Source: Methylophaga pinxianii
GTDB taxonomy: Bacteria > Pseudomonadota > Gammaproteobacteria > Nitrosococcales > Methylophagaceae
Assembly (NCBI RefSeq): GCF_020447225.1
Contig: NZ_JAJAEO010000179.1
Location: 16,828-80,827, forward strand
Length of the DNA: 64,000 nt
Direction: 5' to 3'
How positions within the stretch are numbered: position 1 is the first letter of the stretch; every line of letters begins with the position of its first letter. Of the stretch, positions 1-7,618 are shown one piece after another. Made by a program: the position numbers and the translations under genes. A model generated the notes under the pieces. That model was not told the origin of the DNA. It saw nothing but the letters and a program-made list of their open reading frames with translations, and did not search any database.

Positions 1-55
1 TCATGTTAGGCTTTGCAGTCTTTCTTTACCCTAACCTCTCGTATTACTGGATTGT

Positions 56-1462
56 ATGACCAAATATCTCACGCTCGCACTGCTCCTTTTAACCGGTGTT
101 CCCACGTACGCCACACAAGTTTTTACCAACTCCAGCCTCAATGGCAACCCCACGCCTGAAGGTGCCGATATCGCCTTATATGTGCTGGATGCCGGCAGTG
201 GTAAAGAACTATACGCCGAACGCGCTGAACAATTTCAACAACCTGCCAGTCTGCAAAAAATTATTACCGGCTTGGCTGCGCGTTTGGTACTTGATACTGA
301 CTTCCGTTTTGAAACCACAGTAGAAACAACGGATCGCGATGTCATCATCAACTTTAGTGGTGATCCTACCTTTACCCGCACCCATTTACGCGCGCTGATT
401 GAAAAACTCAAACTCAAGCAAACCAGTATTCAAGGAAACCTTTATCTGAATGGGGGCGCTTTCGATACTTCTGAACGTGCAGTCGGAGTGACATGGGACG
501 TGATGGGCGTTTGTTACAGTGCCCCTTCAAGCAGTATTACCATGAATGGAAACTGCGTCTATGGAAAAATTGAGGGTACGACCCCACCCCCTGTCAAATC
601 ACTAAAAGCCAGCGGTTCTCCCTATATTGATATCACTGCCGGTGACATTATTATTCGTGAAGGTCTGGAAAATCAGAATATTGATTGTGATTTGAAACTG
701 ATGACGGATAACAGCAATCATTACTCATTGGATGGCTGTGTTGGATCACATCGTTTACCCGTTAACTTTCATCTCGCGGTACAAAACACCACCTTGTATT
801 TGAGTAAAGTTCTGCAAGAAGAATTAGATCGTGCCGGGATTCGTTTGAATGGCAAAATTATCCGCAATGACAAGATCAGCGGTACAGTAATTGCGCTGCA
901 TCAGTCAGAACCGGTCATGAAGCTGATCGATATTATGATGAAACGATCCGATAACCTGATTGCAGATAACCTGTTAAAAACAGTGGGACGAGTCTATTAC
1001 AAACAACCAGGCAGTTATGAAAACGGTGCCGCTGCAGTGAAAGCTGTATTAAAGGAAAAGGCCAATATTGATTTATCGCGTGCTGTGATTATGGATGGTT
1101 CAGGCTTATCACGAAATAACCGTATTACAGCTAAAGATTTAATGCAGGTTGTGCAGTATATTTTCAGTCATAAAGAGTTGGGATTAATTGAAACACTGCC
1201 TGTTTCTGGTCAATCCGGAACCCTGCAATACCGTAGCAGTTTGGTCAATGCGCCTCTAACAGGACAAGTCACCGCCAAAACCGGTTCAATTTATGGTGTG
1301 TATAACCTGGCAGGGAAAATCAAAACAAAATCAGGTAAATCATTATATTTTGTGCAGCTGCTTTCAAATTATCATCCCGAAAGTGACAACCGTAATATTG
1401 CACGCAAACCGTTAAGGGATTTTGAGCGCGGCTTCTATGAAAAACTGTATAACGAGAATTAA
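56..1462 (+). CDS. dacB: D-alanyl-D-alanine carboxypeptidase/endopeptidase (PBP4 family)
   Basis: A periplasmic penicillin-binding protein of the PBP4 (peptidase S13) family, which trims or cuts peptide cross-links in peptidoglycan. The 468-residue protein starts with a clear signal peptide ending near TYA (residues 17-19). All three active-site motifs are visible: SLQK with Ser65 and Lys68, SDN in the KRSDNL segment, and KTG in TAKTGSIYG near the C-terminus. Length matches the family (about 450-500). The start is the first in-frame ATG after the signal-peptide context; the ribosome site is weak. It is transcribed alone, converges on the fae-like gene and ends at a shared terminator. Family assignment is firm; the balance of carboxypeptidase and endopeptidase activity is not visible. 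Confidence 0.93.
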   Translation: MTKYLTLALLLLTGVPTYATQVFTNSSLNGNPTPEGADIALYVLDAGSGKELYAERAEQFQQPASLQKIITGLAARLVLDTDFRFETTVETTDRDVIINFSGDPTFTRTHLRALIEKLKLKQTSIQGNLYLNGGAFDTSERAVGVTWDVMGVCYSAPSSSITMNGNCVYGKIEGTTPPPVKSLKASGSPYIDITAGDIIIREGLENQNIDCDLKLMTDNSNHYSLDGCVGSHRLPVNFHLAVQNTTLYLSKVLQEELDRAGIRLNGKIIRNDKISGTVIALHQSEPVMKLIDIMMKRSDNLIADNLLKTVGRVYYKQPGSYENGAAAVKAVLKEKANIDLSRAVIMDGSGLSRNNRITAKDLMQVVQYIFSHKELGLIETLPVSGQSGTLQYRSSLVNAPLTGQVTAKTGSIYGVYNLAGKIKTKSGKSLYFVQLLSNYHPESDNRNIARKPLRDFERGFYEKLYNEN

Positions 1463-1507
1463 TTAATGATTTGCTGAACCTAACGATAAATTCAGATCAT
1501 AAAAAAA

Positions 1508-1540
1508 CCCTCTTGGTAAAAAAACAAGAGGGTTTTTTAT
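1508..1540. terminator. Bidirectional rho-independent terminator
   Basis: An 8-bp perfect stem (CCCTCTTG at 1508-1515 with CAAGAGGG at 1525-1532) is flanked by A-runs on the left and a T-run on the right. It can therefore stop transcription from both the dacB side and the convergent fae-like gene. Confidence 0.88.
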
Positions 1541-1555
1541 TAAAAAGGCTTTACC

Positions 1556-2107
1556 TTACCAGGCAGATTCACCTGTTTCAGGGTCATACATTTCATGATG
1601 AATCTTATTGCGGTTGGCAATCAGCTCATCAATAGTCGGTGCCCCGGACATAGCACGTTTGATCGCCAGTTTCATCGCTTCATAATTGGTACGATATAAA
1701 TCTTTCCGGTCAACATCCGGATTAGCCGCAGCGTCGGGTGAAATCCAAATCATCGCCACAATACATAAATCATCGGCATGTTCTTTAGGAATAACGCCTT
1801 CAATCACACTATCTAATACCGCATCAGCCACTGCGGACTGAACAGGACCACCAAATAATGCTACATAACTTCCGGATTTGATGGTCACCTTCGGCACAAT
1901 CATGGTAGCGGGTTTGACTTGTTGATTCGTCGCACGAATGGCAAACATACGCGTATGCCCTTCAGTTTGCCCCATCAAGTTGGCAAATGCCTGACCAGCA
2001 GGACCTTTAGTGCTGCCGATTAAAATTTCTGGCATTGCATCTGTGCCTTGATCTTCACTGGCAAAGACAGTGGCTTCAGCCGTTCTAAACCATACTGGTT
2101 CTGACAT
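1556..2107 (-). CDS. Formaldehyde-activating enzyme (Fae) paralogue lacking the catalytic His
   Basis: Fae condenses formaldehyde with tetrahydromethanopterin in methylotrophs. This 183-residue protein shows the family core: ILIG..GPAGQAFAN near residues 28-41, VKPATMIVPKVTIK, and NYEAMKLAIKRAM near the C-terminus. Canonical Fae has a catalytic His (His17) in an AHIDLIIG segment. By manual alignment the equivalent segment here is AMPEILIG, so the His is replaced by Met25. It is therefore probably a Fae-like paralogue rather than the main enzyme. I chose ATG at 2107 because GGAG lies about 10 bases upstream; an upstream TTG at 2122 overlaps that site. It stands alone, convergent with dacB, with no methanopterin-pathway genes nearby. 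A formaldehyde- or pterin-sensing role is possible but is inference. Confidence 0.85.
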   Translation of the reverse strand: MSEPVWFRTAEATVFASEDQGTDAMPEILIGSTKGPAGQAFANLMGQTEGHTRMFAIRATNQQVKPATMIVPKVTIKSGSYVALFGGPVQSAVADAVLDSVIEGVIPKEHADDLCIVAMIWISPDAAANPDVDRKDLYRTNYEAMKLAIKRAMSGAPTIDELIANRNKIHHEMYDPETGESAW

Positions 2108-2231
2108 ATCGTTAAACTCCAAATAATTATAAGAAAAAAACGCGCCATTTTATGTTGATGGTCTAATGGCTAGCAACAAATAATCCAACAACGTGTTCGC
2201 GTGTATGGGCTAGTCAATTAGTTAAGCCTTT

Positions 2232-3140
2232 TTAGCCGGCTTCAAAGGTATTACAACGCGCAATATCCCCTGTTTCAAAGCCGGTGGTAAACCAGCGCAT
2301 TCGCTGTTGTGAACTCCCATGAGTAAAGGAGTCAGGGCTGACATAGCCTTGTGATTGCTTTTGCAGGGCATCATCCCCGATGGCACTGGCCGCACGTAAA
2401 CCTTCTTCAATATCGCCTGTTTCCAATAATTGCCTTTTATCATTGGCATGATTGGCCCAGATACCTGCAAAGCAATCTGCCTGAAGTTCTTGTTTTACTG
2501 AAAGCTTATTGGCTTCAACTTCAGGTAATTTACTTCGAGCAGCATGAACTCTACCGGAAATACCCATCAAGGTTTGAATATGGTGCCCCACTTCATGCGC
2601 AATCACATATGCCTGAGCAAAATCACCTGGGGCATTAAAACGTTTGTTGAGTTGATCAAAAAAGTCGAGGTCCAGATAAATTTGTTGATCACCCGGGCAA
2701 TAGAAAGGGCCAATAGCAGATTGAGCCGTACCACAGGCAGAACGCACGACCCCACGGAATAAAACTAAACGTGGTTCTTGATAGGATTCACCCTGCTCTT
2801 TGAAGATATTCGACCAGGTCTGCTCCGTATCTGCCAGTACTACGGAAACAAACTCGACTAATTCTTTTTCTTCTGGCGATTCATTCAACGCTGAAGTTGA
2901 AACACTGGTCTCAGGGCTGCCACCCAGCCCGAGCATATAAAGCATGTTTCCAAGGCTACCGGTAAAAAGACCATATGCCAGAACCCCCACAATTAAGACT
3001 AATGTGCCTTTAACGCCAAGGAAACGAAACACCAGTGGCAATAATCTTAAGCCGCCACCGGCGAGACCTCCGACGCCTGAAGTGCGCATGGACCTTCTAT
3101 CTTCGATATTGCTGCTTTTGGGGCGCCCTTTCCAACGCAT
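2232..3140 (-). CDS. ypfJ: Neutral zinc metallopeptidase, YpfJ/KPN_02809 family
   Basis: A membrane-anchored putative zinc metallopeptidase of 302 residues. The N-terminus MRWKGRPKSSNIEDRR is characteristic of the family. It is followed by a Gly/Leu-rich stretch and one transmembrane segment (LVLIVGVLAYGLF), then the peptidase domain with the HEVGHHIQ zinc-binding motif (HExxH) and a downstream ELQADCFAGIWA segment that usually supplies further ligands. I placed the start at ATG 3140, preceded by AAGGA, rather than the TTG 45 bases upstream, because family members begin at MRW. It is monocistronic by spacing. The physiological substrate is not known for the family. Confidence 0.9.
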   Translation of the reverse strand: MRWKGRPKSSNIEDRRSMRTSGVGGLAGGGLRLLPLVFRFLGVKGTLVLIVGVLAYGLFTGSLGNMLYMLGLGGSPETSVSTSALNESPEEKELVEFVSVVLADTEQTWSNIFKEQGESYQEPRLVLFRGVVRSACGTAQSAIGPFYCPGDQQIYLDLDFFDQLNKRFNAPGDFAQAYVIAHEVGHHIQTLMGISGRVHAARSKLPEVEANKLSVKQELQADCFAGIWANHANDKRQLLETGDIEEGLRAASAIGDDALQKQSQGYVSPDSFTHGSSQQRMRWFTTGFETGDIARCNTFEAG

Positions 3141-3346
3141 AGGGATTCCTTGACTTAGTGGTGGATAAAGACGCTGTTTTAACAATCTACGAATTATTGA
3201 GCATCGTCTTATTTTAGGCTGATCGGCTAAAAGAAATACACTCCATTCGAATCAGCTAATGCAGAAGGATGTAATATTTTCGACAATATTCACATGACAT
3301 TCACTTAACGATGGGTATTTTTACCATGTGTAATTGATGAGTCAGT

Positions 3347-3508
3347 ATGATGAACAATAATAAACCTGAACAGCCCATAAATACGTCGATCCAGCAGCGT
3401 TTGCCCTGCAGGGGCTGCACCGCCGACTGTAAAAACTACGCTTTTTGTGATGGTAAGCCATGGAGACAGAATCCATCTGGCGTTCGCATTGGCAGCAAAA
3501 CTCACTAA
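3347..3508 (+). CDS. Small Cys-rich protein (53 aa), function unknown
   Basis: A short reading frame, MMNNNKPEQP to GSKTH, with four cysteines in the pattern CxxCxxxCxxxxxxC (LPCRGCTADCKNYAFCDG) followed by KPWRQNPSG. The spacing suggests a small metal-binding knot. It reads toward a strong terminator at 3519-3550 just past its stop codon, which supports a real plus-strand transcript. The ribosome site is weak (GATGAG), and either of two adjacent ATGs could be used. An overlapping minus-strand frame (3305-3526) was rejected because it lacks a ribosome site and would begin inside the terminator. I do not recognise a named family. Confidence 0.6.
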   Translation: MMNNNKPEQPINTSIQQRLPCRGCTADCKNYAFCDGKPWRQNPSGVRIGSKTH

Positions 3509-3518
3509 ATCAACAAAA

Positions 3519-3554
3519 AAGCCCAATAAATAGTTAAATTTATTGGGCTTTTAG
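3519..3554 (+). terminator. Rho-independent terminator after the Cys-rich small gene
   Basis: A 12-bp perfect stem (AAGCCCAATAAA at 3519-3530 with its complement at 3539-3550), an 8-base loop and a short T-run. The stem is AT-rich at its top. Confidence 0.8.
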
Positions 3555-3599
3555 ATATTTATTAGTTCAATGTAAGCCAATGGTGGTGGATAATCAACT

Positions 3600-3884
3600 T
3601 TAGTACTGCTGCCCCACACCTTGTTCAGTTGCCTCATCCAGACCGTTTTCTTCGTCTGGAGTGGACTCCATCAAATCATCATCATCTTTTTGGCGATTGA
3701 TTTCTTCGGTAGGTTCTGGATTTTCCGCCTCATCTGCATTTTCATCATAAGGATTTTTACTCCATTCCGCATCAGCATCCAGTTCGTTATCCTGTCCCAT
3801 TTGCTCATTCTGTTCATCTGAACATCCTGAGAGCATCACTGAGGTAAAAGCCAACGTTAAAGTCAATATAAGTGCTTTCCACAT
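3600..3884 (-). CDS. Small acidic lipoprotein, hypothetical
   Basis: A 94-residue protein with a lipoprotein signal peptide: MWKALILTLTLAF, then lipobox LSGC with Cys at about residue 21. The rest is very acidic and hydrophilic (Asp/Glu/Asn-rich, ending GVGQQY), probably unstructured and exposed in the periplasm. AAGGA about 10 bases before ATG 3884 supports the start. It lies just downstream of the ferritin-like gene on the same strand (28 bases apart), so they may be co-transcribed. No family recognised. Confidence 0.7.
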   Translation of the reverse strand: MWKALILTLTLAFTSVMLSGCSDEQNEQMGQDNELDADAEWSKNPYDENADEAENPEPTEEINRQKDDDDLMESTPDEENGLDEATEQGVGQQY

Positions 3885-3912
3885 ATTTTCAATTCCTTAT
3901 AGTTTATTTAAA

Positions 3913-4359
3913 TTAAGACGAGATTTGCTCAATCGTGGCATCAAGCCAAGCGCGATGTCTGCGTTCATCGGCCAGACCGTTTTGTAAAATAAGTTTAATC
4001 GTTCCCGGAAACGGTTCATCGACCATCGCCTCATAGCTTTTATTGGTGACTTCTTCGTTCATTTTCATTGCTTTTAAAATCGCATCATCTCCACCCAGTT
4101 CAGCGATAACAACCTTGCCTTTGGTCAGTATTTTTTTCATATCACCACTATCTGCCGGGTTTCCCCCACTCAATCTTACGGATTCCGTTAATGCGGTAAC
4201 GTGGTTTTTATGGTCCTCCATAAATGTCACTAATTGTTGTTTCAACTGCTTATCCTCCAATCGCTCAATAGCGGCTTTATATGCGGCGATAGCGTCGTAA
4301 TCGATTTCAATAAGATTGTTAAGTTTTTTGATGATATCTTCCGATTGCATGTCAGTCAT
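3913..4359 (-). CDS. Ferritin-like DUF2383 (PA2169 family) protein
   Basis: A 148-residue all-helical protein matching the DUF2383/PA2169 family, whose members adopt a ferritin-like four-helix bundle. Visible features are the first helix with IEIDYDAIAAYKAAIERL, a second with MEDHKNHVTAL, and a last with ADERRHRAWLDATI. The spaced Glu, Asp and His residues (D20, E74-H78 region, ExxxH-like ADERRH) could bind metal, but this was not checked. GAGGG before ATG 4359 supports the start. It is usually linked to stress tolerance; the neighbouring hemerythrin and secreted stress-type proteins fit that. Confidence 0.85.
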   Translation of the reverse strand: MTDMQSEDIIKKLNNLIEIDYDAIAAYKAAIERLEDKQLKQQLVTFMEDHKNHVTALTESVRLSGGNPADSGDMKKILTKGKVVIAELGGDDAILKAMKMNEEVTNKSYEAMVDEPFPGTIKLILQNGLADERRHRAWLDATIEQISS

Positions 4360-4554
4360 ATTGAATTGCCCTCTAGCATTACATTAATAACATTTCGATT
4401 GATGTTGAGTAACCAAGGCAATAGCCAATATCTCTGTCCATCCCGACAGAGGCTTATCAGACAGAATCTCAACTTGTTGCCACAATCACCCTGCAAAAAT
4501 ACAGCTTTGATATTCCAGTATTGCCTCTCTACTTGATTACAAGGAGCAATCCCT

Positions 4555-4614
4555 ATGCCATTGCCTAATCGTTGTGGTTTATGCCAGACATGGATCTTTG
4601 AAGGGTTAAATTAG
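4555..4614 (+). CDS. Possible 19-residue leader or small peptide
   Basis: A short frame, MPLPNRCGLCQTWIFEGLN, with an unusually good ribosome site (AAGGAG, ending 9 bases before the ATG) in the gap before the hemerythrin gene. It contains CxxC. It may be a real small protein, a gene remnant or chance. The rest of the 4360-4806 gap is AT-rich and holds one copy of the GTAATTTTTAC palindrome (4648-4658); no other gene was seen there. Confidence 0.25.
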   Translation: MPLPNRCGLCQTWIFEGLN

Positions 4615-4806
4615 AGCCAATACCTATAATTTTTTCTTTCATCACTAGTAATTTTTACCCATATTTAATTTTCTTTTATATATAAAAACCATTTAAAAGC
4701 TTGTCGGATATTGAGGTTAATTAAGCATTTGCACTGATTTACAGATGACAGGTACACAACTTGCAGGATGCGGACTACTTCTAGTAGCAAATTAAAGGGT
4801 TAAACA

Positions 4807-5268
4807 ATGACTGACATCGAAAAGAATGCAAATGCCATCACGCTGTTGAAAAAAGATCATCAAAAAGTCAAACAGGCCTTTGCTAAATACGAAGATTTAG
4901 GCCCGCATGCTTATGTAGGTAAAAAGAAGTTGGCGAATGAAATTTGTGCCGAACTAACCCTGCATACCCAGTTAGAAGAAGAAATTCTCTATCCGGCGTT
5001 TCGAGAAAACCTCTCAGACGAGAAAGCGCTGGTAAATGAAGCAAAGGTTGAACATGACAGTGCCAAGGTATTGATTAAAGAAATTCAGCAAATGGAGGCA
5101 GATGAAGAATTATTCGATGCCAAAGTCAAAGTGTTATCTGAATACATTGATCATCATGTCAAAGAAGAAGAAAACGAAATGTTTCCCCTAATGCAAAAAA
5201 GTGATGTCGATTTGGTTTTACTAGGAGAAAAGCTGACCCAACGCAAACAGCAACTTAATAAAACTTGA
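4807..5268 (+). CDS. Hemerythrin HHE domain protein
   Basis: A 153-residue hemerythrin-like protein that probably holds a di-iron site. The expected ligands are visible in order: H in LLKKDHQKVKQ, HxxxE in ELTLHTQLEEEILYP, H in AKVEHDSAK, and HHxxEEExExFP in YIDHHVKEEENEMFPLM. Hemerythrins of this class are cytoplasmic and have been linked to oxygen, nitric-oxide or iron-sulfur stress handling. The start ATG follows AAAGGG. It heads a short same-strand run with the next two genes. Which ligand it binds cannot be told from sequence. Confidence 0.92.
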   Translation: MTDIEKNANAITLLKKDHQKVKQAFAKYEDLGPHAYVGKKKLANEICAELTLHTQLEEEILYPAFRENLSDEKALVNEAKVEHDSAKVLIKEIQQMEADEELFDAKVKVLSEYIDHHVKEEENEMFPLMQKSDVDLVLLGEKLTQRKQQLNKT

Positions 5269-5303
5269 TCAAAAGTTATCCCACCTATTTGAGAGTAACG
5301 ATT

Positions 5304-5660
5304 ATGGACAGCAATCAAGTCAATAAGGCACAACAGGAATGGGGCTCTTTGAAAAAGGAAGCTACCGTTTTTCCTATTTATTCCATGCGCAAAGCATGGG
5401 ATGTTTTGGAAAAGGAAATCAATAGCTTATCCAGCAACACTAACAAACCCAATAATGACTCCATCCGCTGGGGAAAAATCGATATTGGCGATATTACAGT
5501 GTTGGATCCACGACTCGGTAATCTTATTTTAAGCCTGCAATACACCAAGTTAAGTATCGAGGGGATCCAGTCTCCCCCTACATCCATGATTGTCGAATAT
5601 ATTCAAGCATGCGAGCGAGTCCACTGGATATTGGATAACTATCGAAAACTTGCCAGTTGA
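5304..5660 (+). CDS. Hypothetical protein (118 aa)
   Basis: A soluble protein starting MDSNQVNKAQQEW. A TTG start at 5265 would overlap the hemerythrin stop; I prefer ATG 5304, preceded by a weak GAGAG. It has no signal peptide or membrane segment; a Trp/Tyr-rich middle and helical C-terminus (IVEYIQACERVHWILDNYRKL) are visible. It follows hemerythrin by 35 bases, so it is likely in the same transcript. I do not recognise the family. Confidence 0.6.
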   Translation: MDSNQVNKAQQEWGSLKKEATVFPIYSMRKAWDVLEKEINSLSSNTNKPNNDSIRWGKIDIGDITVLDPRLGNLILSLQYTKLSIEGIQSPPTSMIVEYIQACERVHWILDNYRKLAS

Positions 5661-5694
5661 CTTGCGGTTCATCCAACCATAAAGGGAATTTACC

Positions 5695-6153
5695 ATGGCT
5701 AAACTGGTTAAGTGTAAAACCTGTGAATATCAAGTGGCTCGTACAGCTAAAAGTTGCGTTCACTGCTATACAAAAAATCCCGGTCTAACTTCCACGGATC
5801 ATCTTATTAATATCATATGTATTTCTACCCTTCTGATTGCCATCATGCTGCTTTATAAAATTTCATTTAACGAGCAATTAATTCAGATTGCCGATGTGGA
5901 AGCAGCCGGCTTCGAAAAACAATATCAACGACATAATCTATTACAAAATGCCGAAAACGGGTGGGTAGGACAATGGAAAAATGAACGAATAGAACTCTAT
6001 CAGTTTGCAGATACGACGGCTGTCGATTTGGAGTTTTTTTCCAAACGCGCAGCACCAGATAATCTGTTTGGTTGGAATGACGCCTGTATCCACAAAAACA
6101 TTATTTTGCTGAGCGAGGGGCATCATGCTTGTGAAAAACTTAAACAGTTATAA
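5695..6153 (+). CDS. Zinc-ribbon membrane protein, hypothetical
   Basis: A 152-residue protein with an N-terminal zinc ribbon: CKTC at residues 7-10 and CVHC at about 21-24, typical of prokaryotic zinc-ribbon proteins whose ligands sit before a membrane helix. One transmembrane segment follows (INIICISTLLIAIMLLY), then a soluble domain of about 90 residues with two Cys near the end. AGGGAA precedes ATG 5695. It sits 34 bases after the previous gene, so it is probably the last gene of the hemerythrin transcript. Function unknown. Confidence 0.7.
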   Translation: MAKLVKCKTCEYQVARTAKSCVHCYTKNPGLTSTDHLINIICISTLLIAIMLLYKISFNEQLIQIADVEAAGFEKQYQRHNLLQNAENGWVGQWKNERIELYQFADTTAVDLEFFSKRAAPDNLFGWNDACIHKNIILLSEGHHACEKLKQL

Positions 6154-6179
6154 GCCTTTCTTCTCTTCTTACGATGGGA

Positions 6180-6470
6180 TTATTTTGTTTCAGATGATGG
6201 CCTTTCAAGGTCGTCAGTGATGTTATCTTCTAAACGAATATTTGGATCAGTGGTCTGATCCGTTTCACCAAGTGAAGAGTCGGGAATAATTTTCTTATTT
6301 TCATCCGCTTCAGCCCCGATTACTCCCTGTGTCACGCTACCTCGGCTGGATTCTGTGCTGTTAATATTATCACTTTCGGTTCGCCCGTCACTATTTGCCT
6401 CTTCGGCATTTGCAGCAGCACTAATAAACGTGCTCACTAACACTGCCAGGATCAATCGTTTGTCAAACAT
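6180..6470 (-). CDS. Secreted acidic protein, hypothetical (96 aa)
   Basis: It begins with a clear signal peptide (MFDKRLILAVLVSTFISAAANA, cleavage after ANA). The mature part of about 74 residues is rich in Asp, Glu, Ser, Thr and Asn with no Cys, so it is probably disordered in the periplasm. GGAG lies 6 bases before ATG 6470. Its design resembles the next gene and the acidic lipoprotein at 3600. The 178-base gap to the next gene holds nothing recognisable. No family recognised. Confidence 0.65.
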   Translation of the reverse strand: MFDKRLILAVLVSTFISAAANAEEANSDGRTESDNINSTESSRGSVTQGVIGAEADENKKIIPDSSLGETDQTTDPNIRLEDNITDDLERPSSETK

Positions 6471-6648
6471 TTGAATCTCCTCAGTTTCCTAAGCTTTCCA
6501 GAGGAAACTAATATAGAAAATGAAAACGTAGCGATACTTTCCCTAGTCACCCTCAAGCCGACACTGAGAAATCGACCTGAAGGTCTTCCTTCCATGGAAA
6601 ACGCTACGTTTCATAAACGGTTAAAGTGGGTGGGGTATACCCGCTTTA

Positions 6649-6966
6649 TTATTGACCTTGCTCTCTTACAGGATCGCCATCACCCATTTCATGAGCTGGA
6701 TGTTTGGCATTGCCTTCGTCTTTGTCATAAGCTTTTTTGTCAGGTGTAATGGACTTATCGTCTCTATCAGCGTTGTCGTAGGTTTTTGTTTCGCCTTCGC
6801 TTTTATCTTTATGCTGAGTATTATTGTCTGCGTGATTTTCAGTTTTATTAACTTTTTGATCCCATTCTGGATCATCTTTATTCATTTTTTCATGATCATC
6901 TGCCAGTACAGGAGTAGCAGCAAATGCTGTTGCTAATGCGGTTGAAAGAAATAGTTGCTTTAACAT
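6649..6966 (-). CDS. Secreted highly charged protein, hypothetical (105 aa)
   Basis: A signal peptide (MLKQLFLSTALATAFAATPVLA) is followed by a very hydrophilic Asp/Lys/His/Asn-rich mature region that ends MGDGDPVREQGQ. The composition suggests a disordered periplasmic protein, perhaps of the desiccation- or osmotic-stress kind, but that is inference. GGAGAATGAG before ATG 6966 is a strong ribosome site. Overlapping plus-strand frames were rejected because they lack such a site. Confidence 0.65.
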   Translation of the reverse strand: MLKQLFLSTALATAFAATPVLADDHEKMNKDDPEWDQKVNKTENHADNNTQHKDKSEGETKTYDNADRDDKSITPDKKAYDKDEGNAKHPAHEMGDGDPVREQGQ

Positions 6967-7618
6967 CTCATTCTCCTTTTATTTATCGGCATATTTTGTA
7001 ATCCATTTCATCAGCAAAGAAAGAGCCGAATGCTTTCTTTGTATGGGCCTTGTCGCAAGGGTTATGCCAGAATAAAATTCATTTAGAATGAAAATATAAA
7101 ATTCACAGAATTATTATAAGATATTCATAGGGTTATACGATCATTAAGCATATTCAGATGAGAAGTCAAAACAACATTATTATGAATTACTCATCGGGAC
7201 CAAATGACTTAATCATGTAATTTTTACAAGATCAGCCATTTTTTTCAGTCGTAGCTATAGATAAATCTGTAAAAGTAGAATTTAAGGATATTAAGCCAGT
7301 CTTTTATTGCTGAAGGTCAGACTTTCTCATCCAGCACACTGACAAAAAATGATCTGATGAGAGGCTTTTTAAAATGACTTTGAAAAATACTACAAATGGT
7401 CAAAGCTATTTTTATCAGCATCAGGCTAGGAGGATGACCAATTCAGGATGCTCAGCAAAAGCCTATTGCAGCTGTTATCGCCTATTCCCTCATAGCAGCG
7501 ATTTTATTTGAAAAATAATAGGTTACAGAAGGGATATGTAATTTTTACAAGTTTCCCTGACAGTCTGTCTTGAAAAAAATAATATGCTCGGGTTTATTCA
7601 GTGTGCTTTGAAATACTA
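6967..7618. other. 650-base gene-free stretch with two copies of a palindrome
   Basis: No convincing coding frame was found. Two identical 16-base copies of ATGTAATTTTTACAAG are present, with the palindromic core TGTAA-TTT-TTACA at 7216-7228 and 7537-7549, 321 bases apart. The 11-base inner part also occurs at 4648-4658, upstream of the hemerythrin gene. They could be operator sites. The stretch lies between the start of the secreted-protein gene at 6966 and the 3' end of the sensor kinase, so at least one promoter (leftward) must be here. Confidence 0.4.

Noticed and set aside
3305-3526. Minus-strand 73-residue frame over the Cys-rich gene
   Set aside because: No ribosome site, begins within the terminator stem, and the opposite strand has a better-supported gene.
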